Shown here: positions 32,592-42,233 of the stretch, piece after piece | How the letters are laid out: each line of letters starts with the position of its first letter | Numbering within the stretch: the first letter of the stretch is position 1 | Source of the DNA: an uncultured Alphaproteobacteria bacterium | Lineage (GTDB): Bacteria > Pseudomonadota > Alphaproteobacteria > HIMB59 > GCA-002718135 | Direction of reading: 5' to 3' | Assembly: GCA_902614085.1 (NCBI GenBank) | Contig: CACMJS010000001.1 | Coordinates: 363,127 to 427,126, forward strand | Length of the DNA stretch: 64,000 nt | Notes under the pieces: model-generated | What the model was told of the DNA's origin: nothing | The model's database searches: none | The model's input: the letters and a program-made list of their open reading frames with translations, nothing else | Translations under genes and position numbers: made by a program

Positions 32592-33745
32592 TGTTTGGCA
32601 ATATCAATAATTGTCATAACGTTAAAGATTTTAGAAACTTAGCAAAAAAAAGACTACCAAGTCCAATATTCCATTACATCGATGGTGCAGCTGATGATGA
32701 AATAACTTATAAAAGAAACACAGATGCCTATGAGCAATGTGATTTGATTCCAAATGTTTTAAGCGGTGTTGATAAAGTTGATATGTCAACTACGGTAATG
32801 GGACAAAAGTTAGATATGCCTTTGTATTGTGCACCAACTGCTCTTCAAAGGCTGTTCCATCATGAAGGTGAGATTGGAGTTGCAAAAGCTGCCGAAAAAT
32901 TTGGAACCATGTTTGGAATTTCTTCTTTAGGGACTGCCAGTATTGAGGAAATATCAAATTTAGTCAAAACACCTAAATTATTTCAACTTTATGTTCACAA
33001 AGATAAAGGCCTGAATAAAGCTCTTATAGAAAGATGTAAGGAATCAAATTTTGAGGCAATGGCTGTGACTGTAGATACTGCTGTTGGAGGAAACCGTGAA
33101 CGAGATTTATATACGGGCTTTACAATTCCAATGAAATTAAAACTCAATAGTGTTTTAAGTTTTATGCTTCATCCAAAGTGGGCAGTAGATTATTTTACAA
33201 AACCAAAATGGGAATTAAGTAATCTAAAGGATCACATTAATGAAGGCACAACAGTAATGACAACCATAGGAGATTACTTCACTAAAATGCTTGATAATTC
33301 TATGAGTTGGAAAGATGTTGAAAATATTAATAAAGAGTGGGGCCGTCAATTTGCTATTAAAGGTGTTATGTCTGTAGACGATGCAAAAAAAGCTGTTGAT
33401 GTAGGCGCCTCAGCTATAATGGTTTCAAATCATGGTGGTAGACAATTAGATGGTTCAAGATCACCATTTGATCAACTAGCTGAAATTGTTGATGCTGTTG
33501 GAGATAAGATAGATGTAATTTGTGAAGGAGGAATTAGAAGAGGTACTCATGTTTTAAAAGCACTGTCACTTGGTGCAAAAGCCTGTTCTGGTGGAAGAAT
33601 GTATTTATACGCTTTGGCTGCAGGAGGTCAAAAAGGTGTAGAAAAAAGTTTATCTAATTTACGCAATGAAATTGAACGAGATATGAAATTAATGGGAGTT
33701 TCTAACGTAAAAGAACTCACAAGAAAAAATCTAAAATTCAGATAA
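32591..33745 (+). CDS. lldD: FMN-dependent alpha-hydroxy-acid oxidase / L-lactate dehydrogenase
   Basis: HYIDGAADDEITYKRN, QLYVHKDKGL, VSNHGGRQLDGSRSP, EGGIRRGTHVLKAL. Confidence 0.9.
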   Translation: MFGNINNCHNVKDFRNLAKKRLPSPIFHYIDGAADDEITYKRNTDAYEQCDLIPNVLSGVDKVDMSTTVMGQKLDMPLYCAPTALQRLFHHEGEIGVAKAAEKFGTMFGISSLGTASIEEISNLVKTPKLFQLYVHKDKGLNKALIERCKESNFEAMAVTVDTAVGGNRERDLYTGFTIPMKLKLNSVLSFMLHPKWAVDYFTKPKWELSNLKDHINEGTTVMTTIGDYFTKMLDNSMSWKDVENINKEWGRQFAIKGVMSVDDAKKAVDVGASAIMVSNHGGRQLDGSRSPFDQLAEIVDAVGDKIDVICEGGIRRGTHVLKALSLGAKACSGGRMYLYALAAGGQKGVEKSLSNLRNEIERDMKLMGVSNVKELTRKNLKFR

Positions 33746-33805
33746 ATCAACAACTTTCTTAAAAAAAATATTTATTCTAATTCAATTTTATTTTACAAAT
33801 TTTTT

Positions 33806-34126
33806 ATGAATGATGAAATTGATCCAATACTAGTTGGTGAAACTGATGATATCGAAGTTGGAACTGTGGAAAGTTTTGAACATGACGATGTTAATTACGC
33901 AGTTTATCATTTAGAGCCAGGATTTTTTTGCACACAGGGAAACTGTAATTGCGAGGAGAAAGCACCTTTGAGTGAATCTGAAATTGAAGGAGAAGAGTTA
34001 GAGTGTGTTGGTTGTGGTAATACTTATAGTATTGTTTCTGGTGATTGTATTAGTGATCCTGAATTGGATGGTCTTAAGATCTTTGACATCTCTGAAGAGG
34101 ATGGAAATATTTACTTAAATATCTAA
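33806..34126 (+). CDS. Rieske-like small ferredoxin with Cys replacing both His ligands
   Basis: FFCTQGNCNCEEKAPLSESEIEGEELECVGCGNTYSIVSGDC resembles MocE/dioxygenase ferredoxins CTH..LSEG...ECP.HG..F...TG. Confidence 0.7.
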   Translation: MNDEIDPILVGETDDIEVGTVESFEHDDVNYAVYHLEPGFFCTQGNCNCEEKAPLSESEIEGEELECVGCGNTYSIVSGDCISDPELDGLKIFDISEEDGNIYLNI

Positions 34127-35088
34127 CTTATAATTTTAAGATTTATAATATTATTTTTGTTTAAATTTTTACTTTTAGTTAAAAAATCAAAAACATTTTC
34201 ACAAGACTCTACAGACATCCTTTTTCTGCATTCTAGAGTTAAAGCAGCATTATGTGGTGTCAACAAAGTATTAGCTAAAGAAAACAGTTTGTGATTTTCT
34301 ATTGGCGGCTCTTTTTCAAATACATCAACACCAGCTCCGAAAATTTTTTTATCTTTTAAAGCTTCATATAAAGCATCTTCATTAATTATACCGCCTCTTG
34401 CTGTATTAATTAAAATTAAATTTGATTTAAAGGTTTCAAATTGATCAAAAGAAATTAAATTTTTAGTTTCTTCATTTAAAGGTAAATGGATACTTATATA
34501 ATCAGCAATTTTAAAGCCCTCTTCTTTATTGATTGGAATACATTTATGATTTTTTATTTCTTCATCCGAAAGAAAAGGATCATGCACATAAATTTCCATT
34601 TCAAACCCACTACATCTTTTTGCTAGAGCTTTTCCTATTCGACCAAAACCAAGAATTAAAATTTTTTTATTATAGAGTTCAAAGTAGTTGGGTAGATTGC
34701 CCTTTTCTTGAAATTTACCTAATTTAACTAATCTATCTGATTCAAAAATATTTTTTGTTAAACAAAGCATCATTGTCATTACATGTTCGGCTACGCTGGT
34801 TGCATTAGCTTTTCCAGTAATGGCCATAGCTATCTTATTATTATTTAAATATTCTGTATCTACATTGTCATAACCAACACCGTGTCTTGAAACAATTTTT
34901 AAGTTCTTTGCTTGAGAGAGAATATTTTCATTTATTTCTGCTGTTCTTACGACAATACCATCCACATCTCGTAATTTTTCAATTAGGTAATCTTCATCAA
35001 TATTATTAGTGACAAAATATTCAATATTATTTTTATCAAATATCTCATATCCACTTGGATGAATTTCACCAACAACCCCAACTTTCAT
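34123..35088 (-). CDS. D-2-hydroxyacid (phosphoglycerate-like) dehydrogenase
   Basis: ILGFGRIGKALAKRC, NTARGGIINEDAL, GAGVDVFEKEPP, LTPHNA. Confidence 0.88.
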   Translation of the reverse strand: MKVGVVGEIHPSGYEIFDKNNIEYFVTNNIDEDYLIEKLRDVDGIVVRTAEINENILSQAKNLKIVSRHGVGYDNVDTEYLNNNKIAMAITGKANATSVAEHVMTMMLCLTKNIFESDRLVKLGKFQEKGNLPNYFELYNKKILILGFGRIGKALAKRCSGFEMEIYVHDPFLSDEEIKNHKCIPINKEEGFKIADYISIHLPLNEETKNLISFDQFETFKSNLILINTARGGIINEDALYEALKDKKIFGAGVDVFEKEPPIENHKLFSLANTLLTPHNAALTLECRKRMSVESCENVFDFLTKSKNLNKNNIINLKIIS

Positions 35089-35189
35089 GAATAATTCTAT
35101 ATTCTAAAATATTAGAAAAATAAATTGTTTAACTCTTTAAATTTTTTTTTTATTATAATAGTATCTATTTTTTTTTGGGAAAGGAACAC

Positions 35190-37034
35190 ATGAAAGCAGT
35201 TAGAATGTCATGTTCACATGCATTAATTAAATATTTAACTATGCAAAAAATTTTAATTAATGGAAAAAAAGAACCACTATTTCCAGGCGCTTTCGGTATT
35301 TATGGCCACGGTAATGTTGCTTGTATTGGACAAGCTATGGAAGAATACCAAAATGAACTTCCTGGATACAGAGGTCATCATGAACAAAATATGGCACTAA
35401 CAGGTATTGCATATGCTCGTGCCAAAAGAAGACAACAAATATTTGTAGCAACTTCATCTGTTGGACCTGGTTCTACTAATATGGTTACAGCTGCTGCAGT
35501 TGCTTTAAGTAATAGACTTCCAATTTTACTTTTACCAGGTGATACATTTTCTAGTCGTTTTCCAGATCCTGTTTTACAACAAGTAGAACATTTTAATTCT
35601 CCTTCAGAAACTCAAAATGATTCCTTTAAATCTGTATCAAGATATTTTGATCGAATTACTAGACCTGAACAAATTTTAACATCTTTACCTCAAGCAATTA
35701 ATGTAATGCTTGATCCTGCAGACTGTGGCCCAGCAGTAATTTCTATGTCTCAAGATGTTCAAGGAGAAGCGTATGATTATCCTGAAATCTTTTTTGAAGA
35801 AAAAATACATGAAATTAGAAGAATTCATCCTGATCCAAATCAAATACAAAAGGCAGCTGAAAAATTAAAACAATCTAAACAACCAATTATTATCTCAGGT
35901 GGAGGTGTTTTATATTCAGAAGCAGAAGAGGAAATTTCCGCTTTTGCAAAAAAACATAATATACCTGTAACAGCAACTGTGATGGGTATTGGTTGTATGA
36001 ATAAAGATGATCCTTATTACATAAGTGCAATTGGATGCTTAGGAGAAGGTTCATCTAATAACCTTGCTACTGATACAGATTTAGCACTAGCTGTGGGAAC
36101 AAAGTTAGGAGACTTTACAACTGGTTCTTGGACTAATTTTGAAAATAAAAATTTTCAACTTGTATCAATAAATACTTCACGATTTGACACTACAAAACAT
36201 CGTGCAACTCCTGTTGTAAGTGATGCAAAAATTGGACTTCAAGAATTATCAAAGGCATTAGGAGATTGGAAAGCACCAGAAAATTGGTACCAGCGTTCAA
36301 TTGAGGAAAGAAATAAGTGGGATGAATATGTTGCTAAAGAAAGTGGACCAACAAATCAAGAATTACCATCCTATGCTCATGCTGTAGGTGCAGTTTATAG
36401 AAACTCAGACCCATCAGATATCGTAGTGACTGCAGCTGGAGGATTAGTTGGCGAAGTGGTTCAAATATGGAAACCTAAAGAACTGAATACTTTTGAAACT
36501 GAATGGGGGTTTAGTTGCATGAGTTATGAAATATCAGGTGCACTTGGAATCAAAATGGCAAAACCTGAACAAGATGTAATTGTATTTGTAGGCGATGGTT
36601 CATACCTTTTACAAAATAGCGATATCTACAGTTCAGTTTTATATGATAAAAAATTAATTATAGTTGTTTGTGATAATGGTGGTCATATGGTTATTAATAG
36701 ATTGCAATTAGCAAAAGGTGGGAATGAATATCTTTGCAATCTCAATGCTGCAAGAGCGACAAATGTACAGTTTGTAGATTTTGAAGCTCACGCAAAAAGT
36801 ATGGGGGCAAATGGTGAGACTGTTAAATCTATTTCAGAATTAGAGGCTGCTTTCAAAAGAGCAAAAGAATCAGACAAAACATACGTAATTTCTATGAAAA
36901 CAGATGGATATGAATGGTTAGAAGGAACAGCTTTTTGGGAAAGTCCAACACTTGAAGTGGATAATACCGAAGGTAAGAAATCAGCTCTTAACGAATTTTT
37001 AGAAGGAAAAAATAAACAACGTAAGGGCGTATAA
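35190..37034 (+). CDS. TPP enzyme, 3D-(3,5/4)-trihydroxycyclohexane-1,2-dione hydrolase-like (IolD)
   Basis: VRMSCSHALIKYLTMQKI, YGHGNVACIGQAMEE, ATSSVGPGSTNMVTAAA, VGDGSYLLQNSD; ATG at 35190 preferred. Confidence 0.85.
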   Translation: MKAVRMSCSHALIKYLTMQKILINGKKEPLFPGAFGIYGHGNVACIGQAMEEYQNELPGYRGHHEQNMALTGIAYARAKRRQQIFVATSSVGPGSTNMVTAAAVALSNRLPILLLPGDTFSSRFPDPVLQQVEHFNSPSETQNDSFKSVSRYFDRITRPEQILTSLPQAINVMLDPADCGPAVISMSQDVQGEAYDYPEIFFEEKIHEIRRIHPDPNQIQKAAEKLKQSKQPIIISGGGVLYSEAEEEISAFAKKHNIPVTATVMGIGCMNKDDPYYISAIGCLGEGSSNNLATDTDLALAVGTKLGDFTTGSWTNFENKNFQLVSINTSRFDTTKHRATPVVSDAKIGLQELSKALGDWKAPENWYQRSIEERNKWDEYVAKESGPTNQELPSYAHAVGAVYRNSDPSDIVVTAAGGLVGEVVQIWKPKELNTFETEWGFSCMSYEISGALGIKMAKPEQDVIVFVGDGSYLLQNSDIYSSVLYDKKLIIVVCDNGGHMVINRLQLAKGGNEYLCNLNAARATNVQFVDFEAHAKSMGANGETVKSISELEAAFKRAKESDKTYVISMKTDGYEWLEGTAFWESPTLEVDNTEGKKSALNEFLEGKNKQRKGV

Positions 37035-37070
37035 AAAAATAAATTTCTTTTTCTAAATTTTAAAAATTGT

Positions 37071-38099
37071 ATGAGTCAAAACAAGCCTATAATTTTATTA
37101 GATCCATATCCAAGAACAATGGACCTACTTTTTTCTAAAGAAAATTTAAAATACTTAAAAAATAATTTTAAACTTATTACTGCCCCAAATAAAAATAAAA
37201 ATAATTTTTATGAAAAAAATTTACCAAAGGCAGATTATATATTTGGGCAACCCAATTTACCTTCATCTTTAATTTCTAAATCCACAAAACTTAAAGCAAT
37301 ATTTAATGTAGAAAGCAATTTTATGGACAATATGGATTACAATTATTGTTTTAGAAAAGGAATACATGTTTTAGCAACATCGCCTGTGTTTGCTCAACCT
37401 GTTGCTGAAATGGCAATGGGTCTTACTTTATCTATAGCCAGAAGTATCCATATTGCTCACTCAGACTTTATTTCAAAAAAAGAAAAATATGGTGGTGCAA
37501 TAAGTCAGAATAACTTTTTAATAAAAAATAAAACATTTGGTTTAATTGGTTTTGGTGATTTAGCTAAATCACTTACTCCTATCCTCAAAGCTTTCTCTAA
37601 TAACATCATCGCCTATGATCCTTGGATTCCCAATAAAGAAATCGAAAAATTTGATGTTAAGCCAACCAGTTTAAATTCGTTACTCAAAAATGCTGATATC
37701 ATTTATGTATTAGCTTCCATTACTTCCACTAATGAATCCATGATTAATTCTTCTAAACTTAAATTAATAAAAGATGGATCAGTGTTTGTCTTAATGAGTA
37801 GAGCAGCCATAATAAATTTTGATGATTTTTTTAATTTTTTAAAAAATAGAAATGTGTTTGCTGCCATTGATGTTTTTCCACAAGAACCATTTCCTAAAAA
37901 TCATAAATTAAGAAAACTCAAAAATGTAATTTTTTCTCCACACAGAGCCGGCGCATTAGACAGCGCGTTTAAAGAGATGGGTGAATTAGTAATTCAAGAT
38001 TTAAAACTTATTTCAAAAGGCCTGCCTCCTAAATTATGCAAAAAAGCTGAAAGAGAAACTGTTAAATATTTACGTTCAAAACCAGTTGATATTAATTAA
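37071..38099 (+). CDS. D-2-hydroxyacid dehydrogenase family protein
   Basis: GLIGFGDLAKSLTPIL, VLMSRAAIINFDDF, AAIDVFPQEPFP, FSPHRAGAL. Confidence 0.82.
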   Translation: MSQNKPIILLDPYPRTMDLLFSKENLKYLKNNFKLITAPNKNKNNFYEKNLPKADYIFGQPNLPSSLISKSTKLKAIFNVESNFMDNMDYNYCFRKGIHVLATSPVFAQPVAEMAMGLTLSIARSIHIAHSDFISKKEKYGGAISQNNFLIKNKTFGLIGFGDLAKSLTPILKAFSNNIIAYDPWIPNKEIEKFDVKPTSLNSLLKNADIIYVLASITSTNESMINSSKLKLIKDGSVFVLMSRAAIINFDDFFNFLKNRNVFAAIDVFPQEPFPKNHKLRKLKNVIFSPHRAGALDSAFKEMGELVIQDLKLISKGLPPKLCKKAERETVKYLRSKPVDIN

Positions 38100-38119
38100 A
38101 ATTTATTTAAAAACACACT

Positions 38120-38866
38120 ATGTCAGATAACTTAGTACTAGAAGCTAAATCAGTTTCGAAATTTTTTGGTACTATTACAGCTCTTCAAAATGTAGATCTT
38201 CATTTAAATAAAGGTGAGGTTCTTGGTGTCGTCGGCGATAACGGTGCTGGGAAATCTACATTAATGAAAGTTTTATCAGGATTATATAAGCCAAGCGAAG
38301 GTTCACTTTTTTTTGATAAGGAAAAAGTAACTTTAAATAGTCCTAGAGACTCACAAAATTTGGGCTTAGAAATGGTATATCAAGATTTAGCGCTAGCTGG
38401 GAATCTCCCTATCGGTGATAATATTTTTCTAGGAAGAGAACCAACAAGAAAAGTTGGTCCTTTCAATTTTTTAGATCATAAAAAAAGAAAACAGTTAACG
38501 GAAGAACATCTTGCAAAACTAAAAATAAATGTAAAAAGTGCTGATCAAAAGGTTGAAGAATTATCAGGTGGACAAAGACAAGCAGTTGCTATTGCTAGAG
38601 CTACAGCTTTTAATGCAAAAATTGTTTTGATGGATGAGCCAACAGCAGCACTTGCTGTTAAGGAGGTTGGGAAAGTTTTAGACTTAATTTTAAATCTTAA
38701 AAAGTTAGGTGTTAGTGTAATAGTAATTAGCCATCGAATGGATGATATTTTTACTGTTTGTGATCGCGTAATGGCACTTTTTCAAGGAACAAACTTTGCT
38801 GAATCAGAATTAAAAAACACTTCAAGGGACGAAGTGATTGGATGGATCATGGGGAAAAAAGATTAA
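38120..38866 (+). CDS. Sugar ABC transporter ATP-binding protein, single NBD
   Basis: GDNGAGKSTLMKVLSG, LSGGQRQAVAIARA, LMDEPTAAL; 248 aa rather than RbsA-like ~500 aa. Confidence 0.92.
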   Translation: MSDNLVLEAKSVSKFFGTITALQNVDLHLNKGEVLGVVGDNGAGKSTLMKVLSGLYKPSEGSLFFDKEKVTLNSPRDSQNLGLEMVYQDLALAGNLPIGDNIFLGREPTRKVGPFNFLDHKKRKQLTEEHLAKLKINVKSADQKVEELSGGQRQAVAIARATAFNAKIVLMDEPTAALAVKEVGKVLDLILNLKKLGVSVIVISHRMDDIFTVCDRVMALFQGTNFAESELKNTSRDEVIGWIMGKKD

Positions 38867-39873
38867 TGGATAAGAATCAAGAATCTTTATTTGTCAGACT
38901 TATTCCTTTTTTTGAAAGATATGGAATCTTATTACTTATCCTAATAATGATAGCTGTTTTGCATTTGTTGCAACCTGATGTTTTTTTATCATGGAGAAAT
39001 GTAACAAATATTTTTAAACAAGTTTCTTGGCAGTCTATGCTAGCACTTGGTGTCTTTATGGTCATTGTAACTGCAGGTATAGATCTATCAGTCGGTTCAA
39101 TTATCATGTTATCATTAATGGGACTCGCTATTGCTTCGAAGGCAGGAATGCCTTGGTACGTTGTCATGTTAGTTGCGCCAGCAATTGGATTTTTGTGTGG
39201 TATGTTTAATGGTATTGGAATTACCTTACTTCGAATGCCTCATCCATTCATAATGACACTAGGGACGCTTTATATATTTAGAGGTATTGGTAATCTTATA
39301 TCCGGAGGTGTTCCAATAACAGGTTTTGCTGAACAGATTAGAGTTATAGGAAATGGTAAAATTAAACTAGATGTAATTTTTGGAGAAGGCGCTAGAGAGT
39401 ATATTCCCACAAGTTTAATTTTAATGATTGTAATATTTTTTATCTTTTGGATATTTTTAAATCATACAAGAATAGGTAAATGGATTTATGCGATTGGAGG
39501 CAACCCAGGAGCAGCTAGGGCAGCAGGTATTAACGTAGATCGAATTTTGATTGTAGTTTACACCCTTTGTGGTTTCTTGGCTGGTATTGGAGGTTTAATT
39601 TTAGCTGGAAGAACAAATTCTGCTTATCCAAATGCTGGTTTACAATCTGAGCTAGATGCGATTGCAGCAGTCATTATAGGTGGAGCAAGCTTCTTTGGGG
39701 GTAGAGGAACTGTTTTAGGGGTGTTTGCTGGAGTCATGATTATGGGTATACTCCGAAATGGTCTAAATCTAATGAATGTTAGTGTTTTCTGGCAACAAGT
39801 TCTTATTGGGTCGATTATTATTTTGGCTGTTTATATCGATGTTCTAAGAAGACAACTTGCAACCAGAACATAA
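38866..39873 (+). CDS. Sugar ABC transporter permease (RbsC family)
   Basis: TAGIDLSVGSIIMLS, GIGNLISGGVPITG, GAARAAGINV, AVIIGGASFFGGRGTV; internal ATG at 38866 preferred. Confidence 0.9.
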   Translation: MDKNQESLFVRLIPFFERYGILLLILIMIAVLHLLQPDVFLSWRNVTNIFKQVSWQSMLALGVFMVIVTAGIDLSVGSIIMLSLMGLAIASKAGMPWYVVMLVAPAIGFLCGMFNGIGITLLRMPHPFIMTLGTLYIFRGIGNLISGGVPITGFAEQIRVIGNGKIKLDVIFGEGAREYIPTSLILMIVIFFIFWIFLNHTRIGKWIYAIGGNPGAARAAGINVDRILIVVYTLCGFLAGIGGLILAGRTNSAYPNAGLQSELDAIAAVIIGGASFFGGRGTVLGVFAGVMIMGILRNGLNLMNVSVFWQQVLIGSIIILAVYIDVLRRQLATRT

Positions 39874-39961
39874 TATCAAAAAATAATCACTTTCTGACAA
39901 ACAGTCACTTGATTAGAATTTCATTTTTGATTAATGGTTAAAAAAAATTTTAGGAGGAAAA

Positions 39962-40879
39962 ATGAAATTTTTTATTTCTATAATTACTACTTCTGTATTG
40001 TTTTTTTCAGGTAGTCTTTTAGCAGGCTCACATGCAAAAACAATTATGCTAAGTACTAAAGGACCAGGTGCTGGAAACCCTTTTTGGGCTTCAGTTGAAG
40101 CTGGTGCTAAAGATGCTGCTGAAGAATTAGGTGTAAACCTTATTATCCTTTCACCACCACAAGAGAGTGATGTTATGGCTCAGGTAGCACAAATTGAAGA
40201 CCAAATTGCTAAAGGTGTAGACGGTATAGCGATTGCACCAACTGACCCTAACGCAGTTGCACCAATTCTTGATGATGCAATGGCTTCAGGTGTTCCAGTT
40301 GTATATATTGATACTAATGGAATTAATGAAGGTGTAACTTTCATTGGTACAAACAATATCAATGGTGCTGCTTTAGCTGCTCAATACATTTGTGATAATG
40401 TTCCAAGTGGTTCTGATGTTGCAATCCTTCAAGGAATGATCACGCAAACTACTGGTCAACACAGAGCGGAAGGATCACACAAAGGTCTTGAAGCATGTGG
40501 CATGAACATTGTTGCTGAACTTCCAGCTAACTGGGATACTGCACAAGGTATGTCAGTAACGGAAGATATCATCACTGGTAACCCAAATCTAAAAGCAATC
40601 TTTGCTTCTAACGATAATATGGGTCTAGGTGCTATCCAAGCATTAAAAAATGCTGATATGCTAGATGATGTTGTCGTTGTTGGATTTGATGCTAATCCTG
40701 ATGCTGCTGCAAGTGTAATGGCTGGTGAAATGTCAGCAACTATTGCTCAATTCTCATACAACATGGGATACATGGGTGTAGAAAATGCACTTAAATTAGC
40801 TAATGGTGAGAGCATTCCAGATAACATTGATACTGGAACTGTATTAGTTACTAAAGAAAACGCTGCAGACTTTATGTAA
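39962..40879 (+). CDS. Periplasmic sugar-binding protein (RbsB family)
   Basis: Sec signal peptide; GPGAGNPFWASVEAGAKDAAEELGV, AIAPTDPNAVAPILDDA, VVGFDANPDA. Confidence 0.92.
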   Translation: MKFFISIITTSVLFFSGSLLAGSHAKTIMLSTKGPGAGNPFWASVEAGAKDAAEELGVNLIILSPPQESDVMAQVAQIEDQIAKGVDGIAIAPTDPNAVAPILDDAMASGVPVVYIDTNGINEGVTFIGTNNINGAALAAQYICDNVPSGSDVAILQGMITQTTGQHRAEGSHKGLEACGMNIVAELPANWDTAQGMSVTEDIITGNPNLKAIFASNDNMGLGAIQALKNADMLDDVVVVGFDANPDAAASVMAGEMSATIAQFSYNMGYMGVENALKLANGESIPDNIDTGTVLVTKENAADFM

Positions 40880-40903
40880 GTCTAAGCAAAATATTTTTTA
40901 AAA

Positions 40904-40930
40904 GGCCGTAATTTTTACGGCCTTTTTTTT
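40904..40930 (+). terminator. Rho-independent terminator
   Basis: ggccgtaatttttacggcc followed by T9. Confidence 0.9.
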
Positions 40931-40970
40931 TACTATTCCATTTTTTACAATTGATTTATAGAAACAAATT

Positions 40971-42122
40971 ATGAAAAATATTGGACTGATTGGTTGTGGT
41001 AATATTGCAGAGACCTACTTCCGGGCTCAGGAATATTTTAATAATATAAATTTTGTTGCTTGTGCTGATATTAATTTAGATGCCGCAAAAAAAACAGCTG
41101 ATCAATATAATATTATTCCTTTATCAGTTGATGAAATACTTAATGATAAGAATGTAGATATTATTCTTAATCTCACAATTCCCCAAGCGCACTATGAAAT
41201 ATCCAAAAGAGCTCTTGAGGCAAACAAACATGTTTATTGTGAAAAACCAATGAGTGTTAAGTTTGATGAAGCAAAAGAATTATTAAATTTAGCAAAAAAA
41301 AATAGTCTCTACATTGGGAATGCACCCGATACTTTTTTAGGAGGAGGAGGACAGCTTACTAGAAATTTAATTGATAATAATGATATTGGACAAGTTCTTA
41401 CCGGGAATTTTATTTTTGCTTTTCCAGGTGTTCAAGATTTTCACCCAAGTCCTGAGTCTTGGTTTCAAGAAGGAGGAGGGCCTGTAATAGATATGGGTCC
41501 ATATTTTTTCACCACACTTGTTAATCTTCTAGGTCCCGTAAAAAATATACGAGGAAGAGGAGCTAAATTTTCTGATAAAAGAGAATACAAAGCTGGTCCA
41601 AAAAAAGGAGAAACTTTTAATGTTGAAATTCCAACTTCTTATATGTTTAATATTGAGTTTCAAAATAAAGCTATCATTCAAGGTTTTATTTCATTTGATG
41701 TTTTAAATCATAAACGTAATCATATGGAACTTTATGGAACGAAAGGTTCAATAGTAGTTCCTGATCCAAATATGTTTGGTGGTCCAGTATCCATATCTGG
41801 TGAGTTTGGATCTGAGTGGAAAGATATTAGTGTGGAAGATAAACCCCTTGGAAAAACAAATATCGTTAATCATAGTGGTAGAAGTAATGAGGCACCAGAA
41901 CAAGCAAACTACAGAGGTATTGGGTTAGCTGAAATGATTGACGCCATAGAAAATAATAGAATGCATAGATGTAATGGAGAACTTGCTCTTCATGTCTTAG
42001 ATGTAATTGAATGTGCGATGATTTCATCAATTTATAAAGTGGAGGTTGAACTTCGATCCTCATGCATAAAGCCTGAACCTATGCATGACGATTTCATAAG
42101 GCAAATCCTTAAAAAAATATAA
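40971..42122 (+). CDS. Gfo/Idh/MocA family oxidoreductase
   Basis: GLIGCGNIAETYF, KHVYCEKPMSVKFDEA, GGGPVIDMGPYFFTTLVNLLG. Confidence 0.92.
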   Translation: MKNIGLIGCGNIAETYFRAQEYFNNINFVACADINLDAAKKTADQYNIIPLSVDEILNDKNVDIILNLTIPQAHYEISKRALEANKHVYCEKPMSVKFDEAKELLNLAKKNSLYIGNAPDTFLGGGGQLTRNLIDNNDIGQVLTGNFIFAFPGVQDFHPSPESWFQEGGGPVIDMGPYFFTTLVNLLGPVKNIRGRGAKFSDKREYKAGPKKGETFNVEIPTSYMFNIEFQNKAIIQGFISFDVLNHKRNHMELYGTKGSIVVPDPNMFGGPVSISGEFGSEWKDISVEDKPLGKTNIVNHSGRSNEAPEQANYRGIGLAEMIDAIENNRMHRCNGELALHVLDVIECAMISSIYKVEVELRSSCIKPEPMHDDFIRQILKKI

Positions 42123-42233
42123 ATTTTACTAAGCTACTGATTAGTGCGATAATTTTACTGCCCAATTCCCAATATTTCTCCTTGTTTTACATACCTATTC
42201 TTGTTAGGAAAAAATTATTTATAGGAGGAATGC

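Noticed and set aside
38877-39167. 96-aa minus strand ORF
   Set aside because: Antisense within the RbsC-type permease; no independent signals
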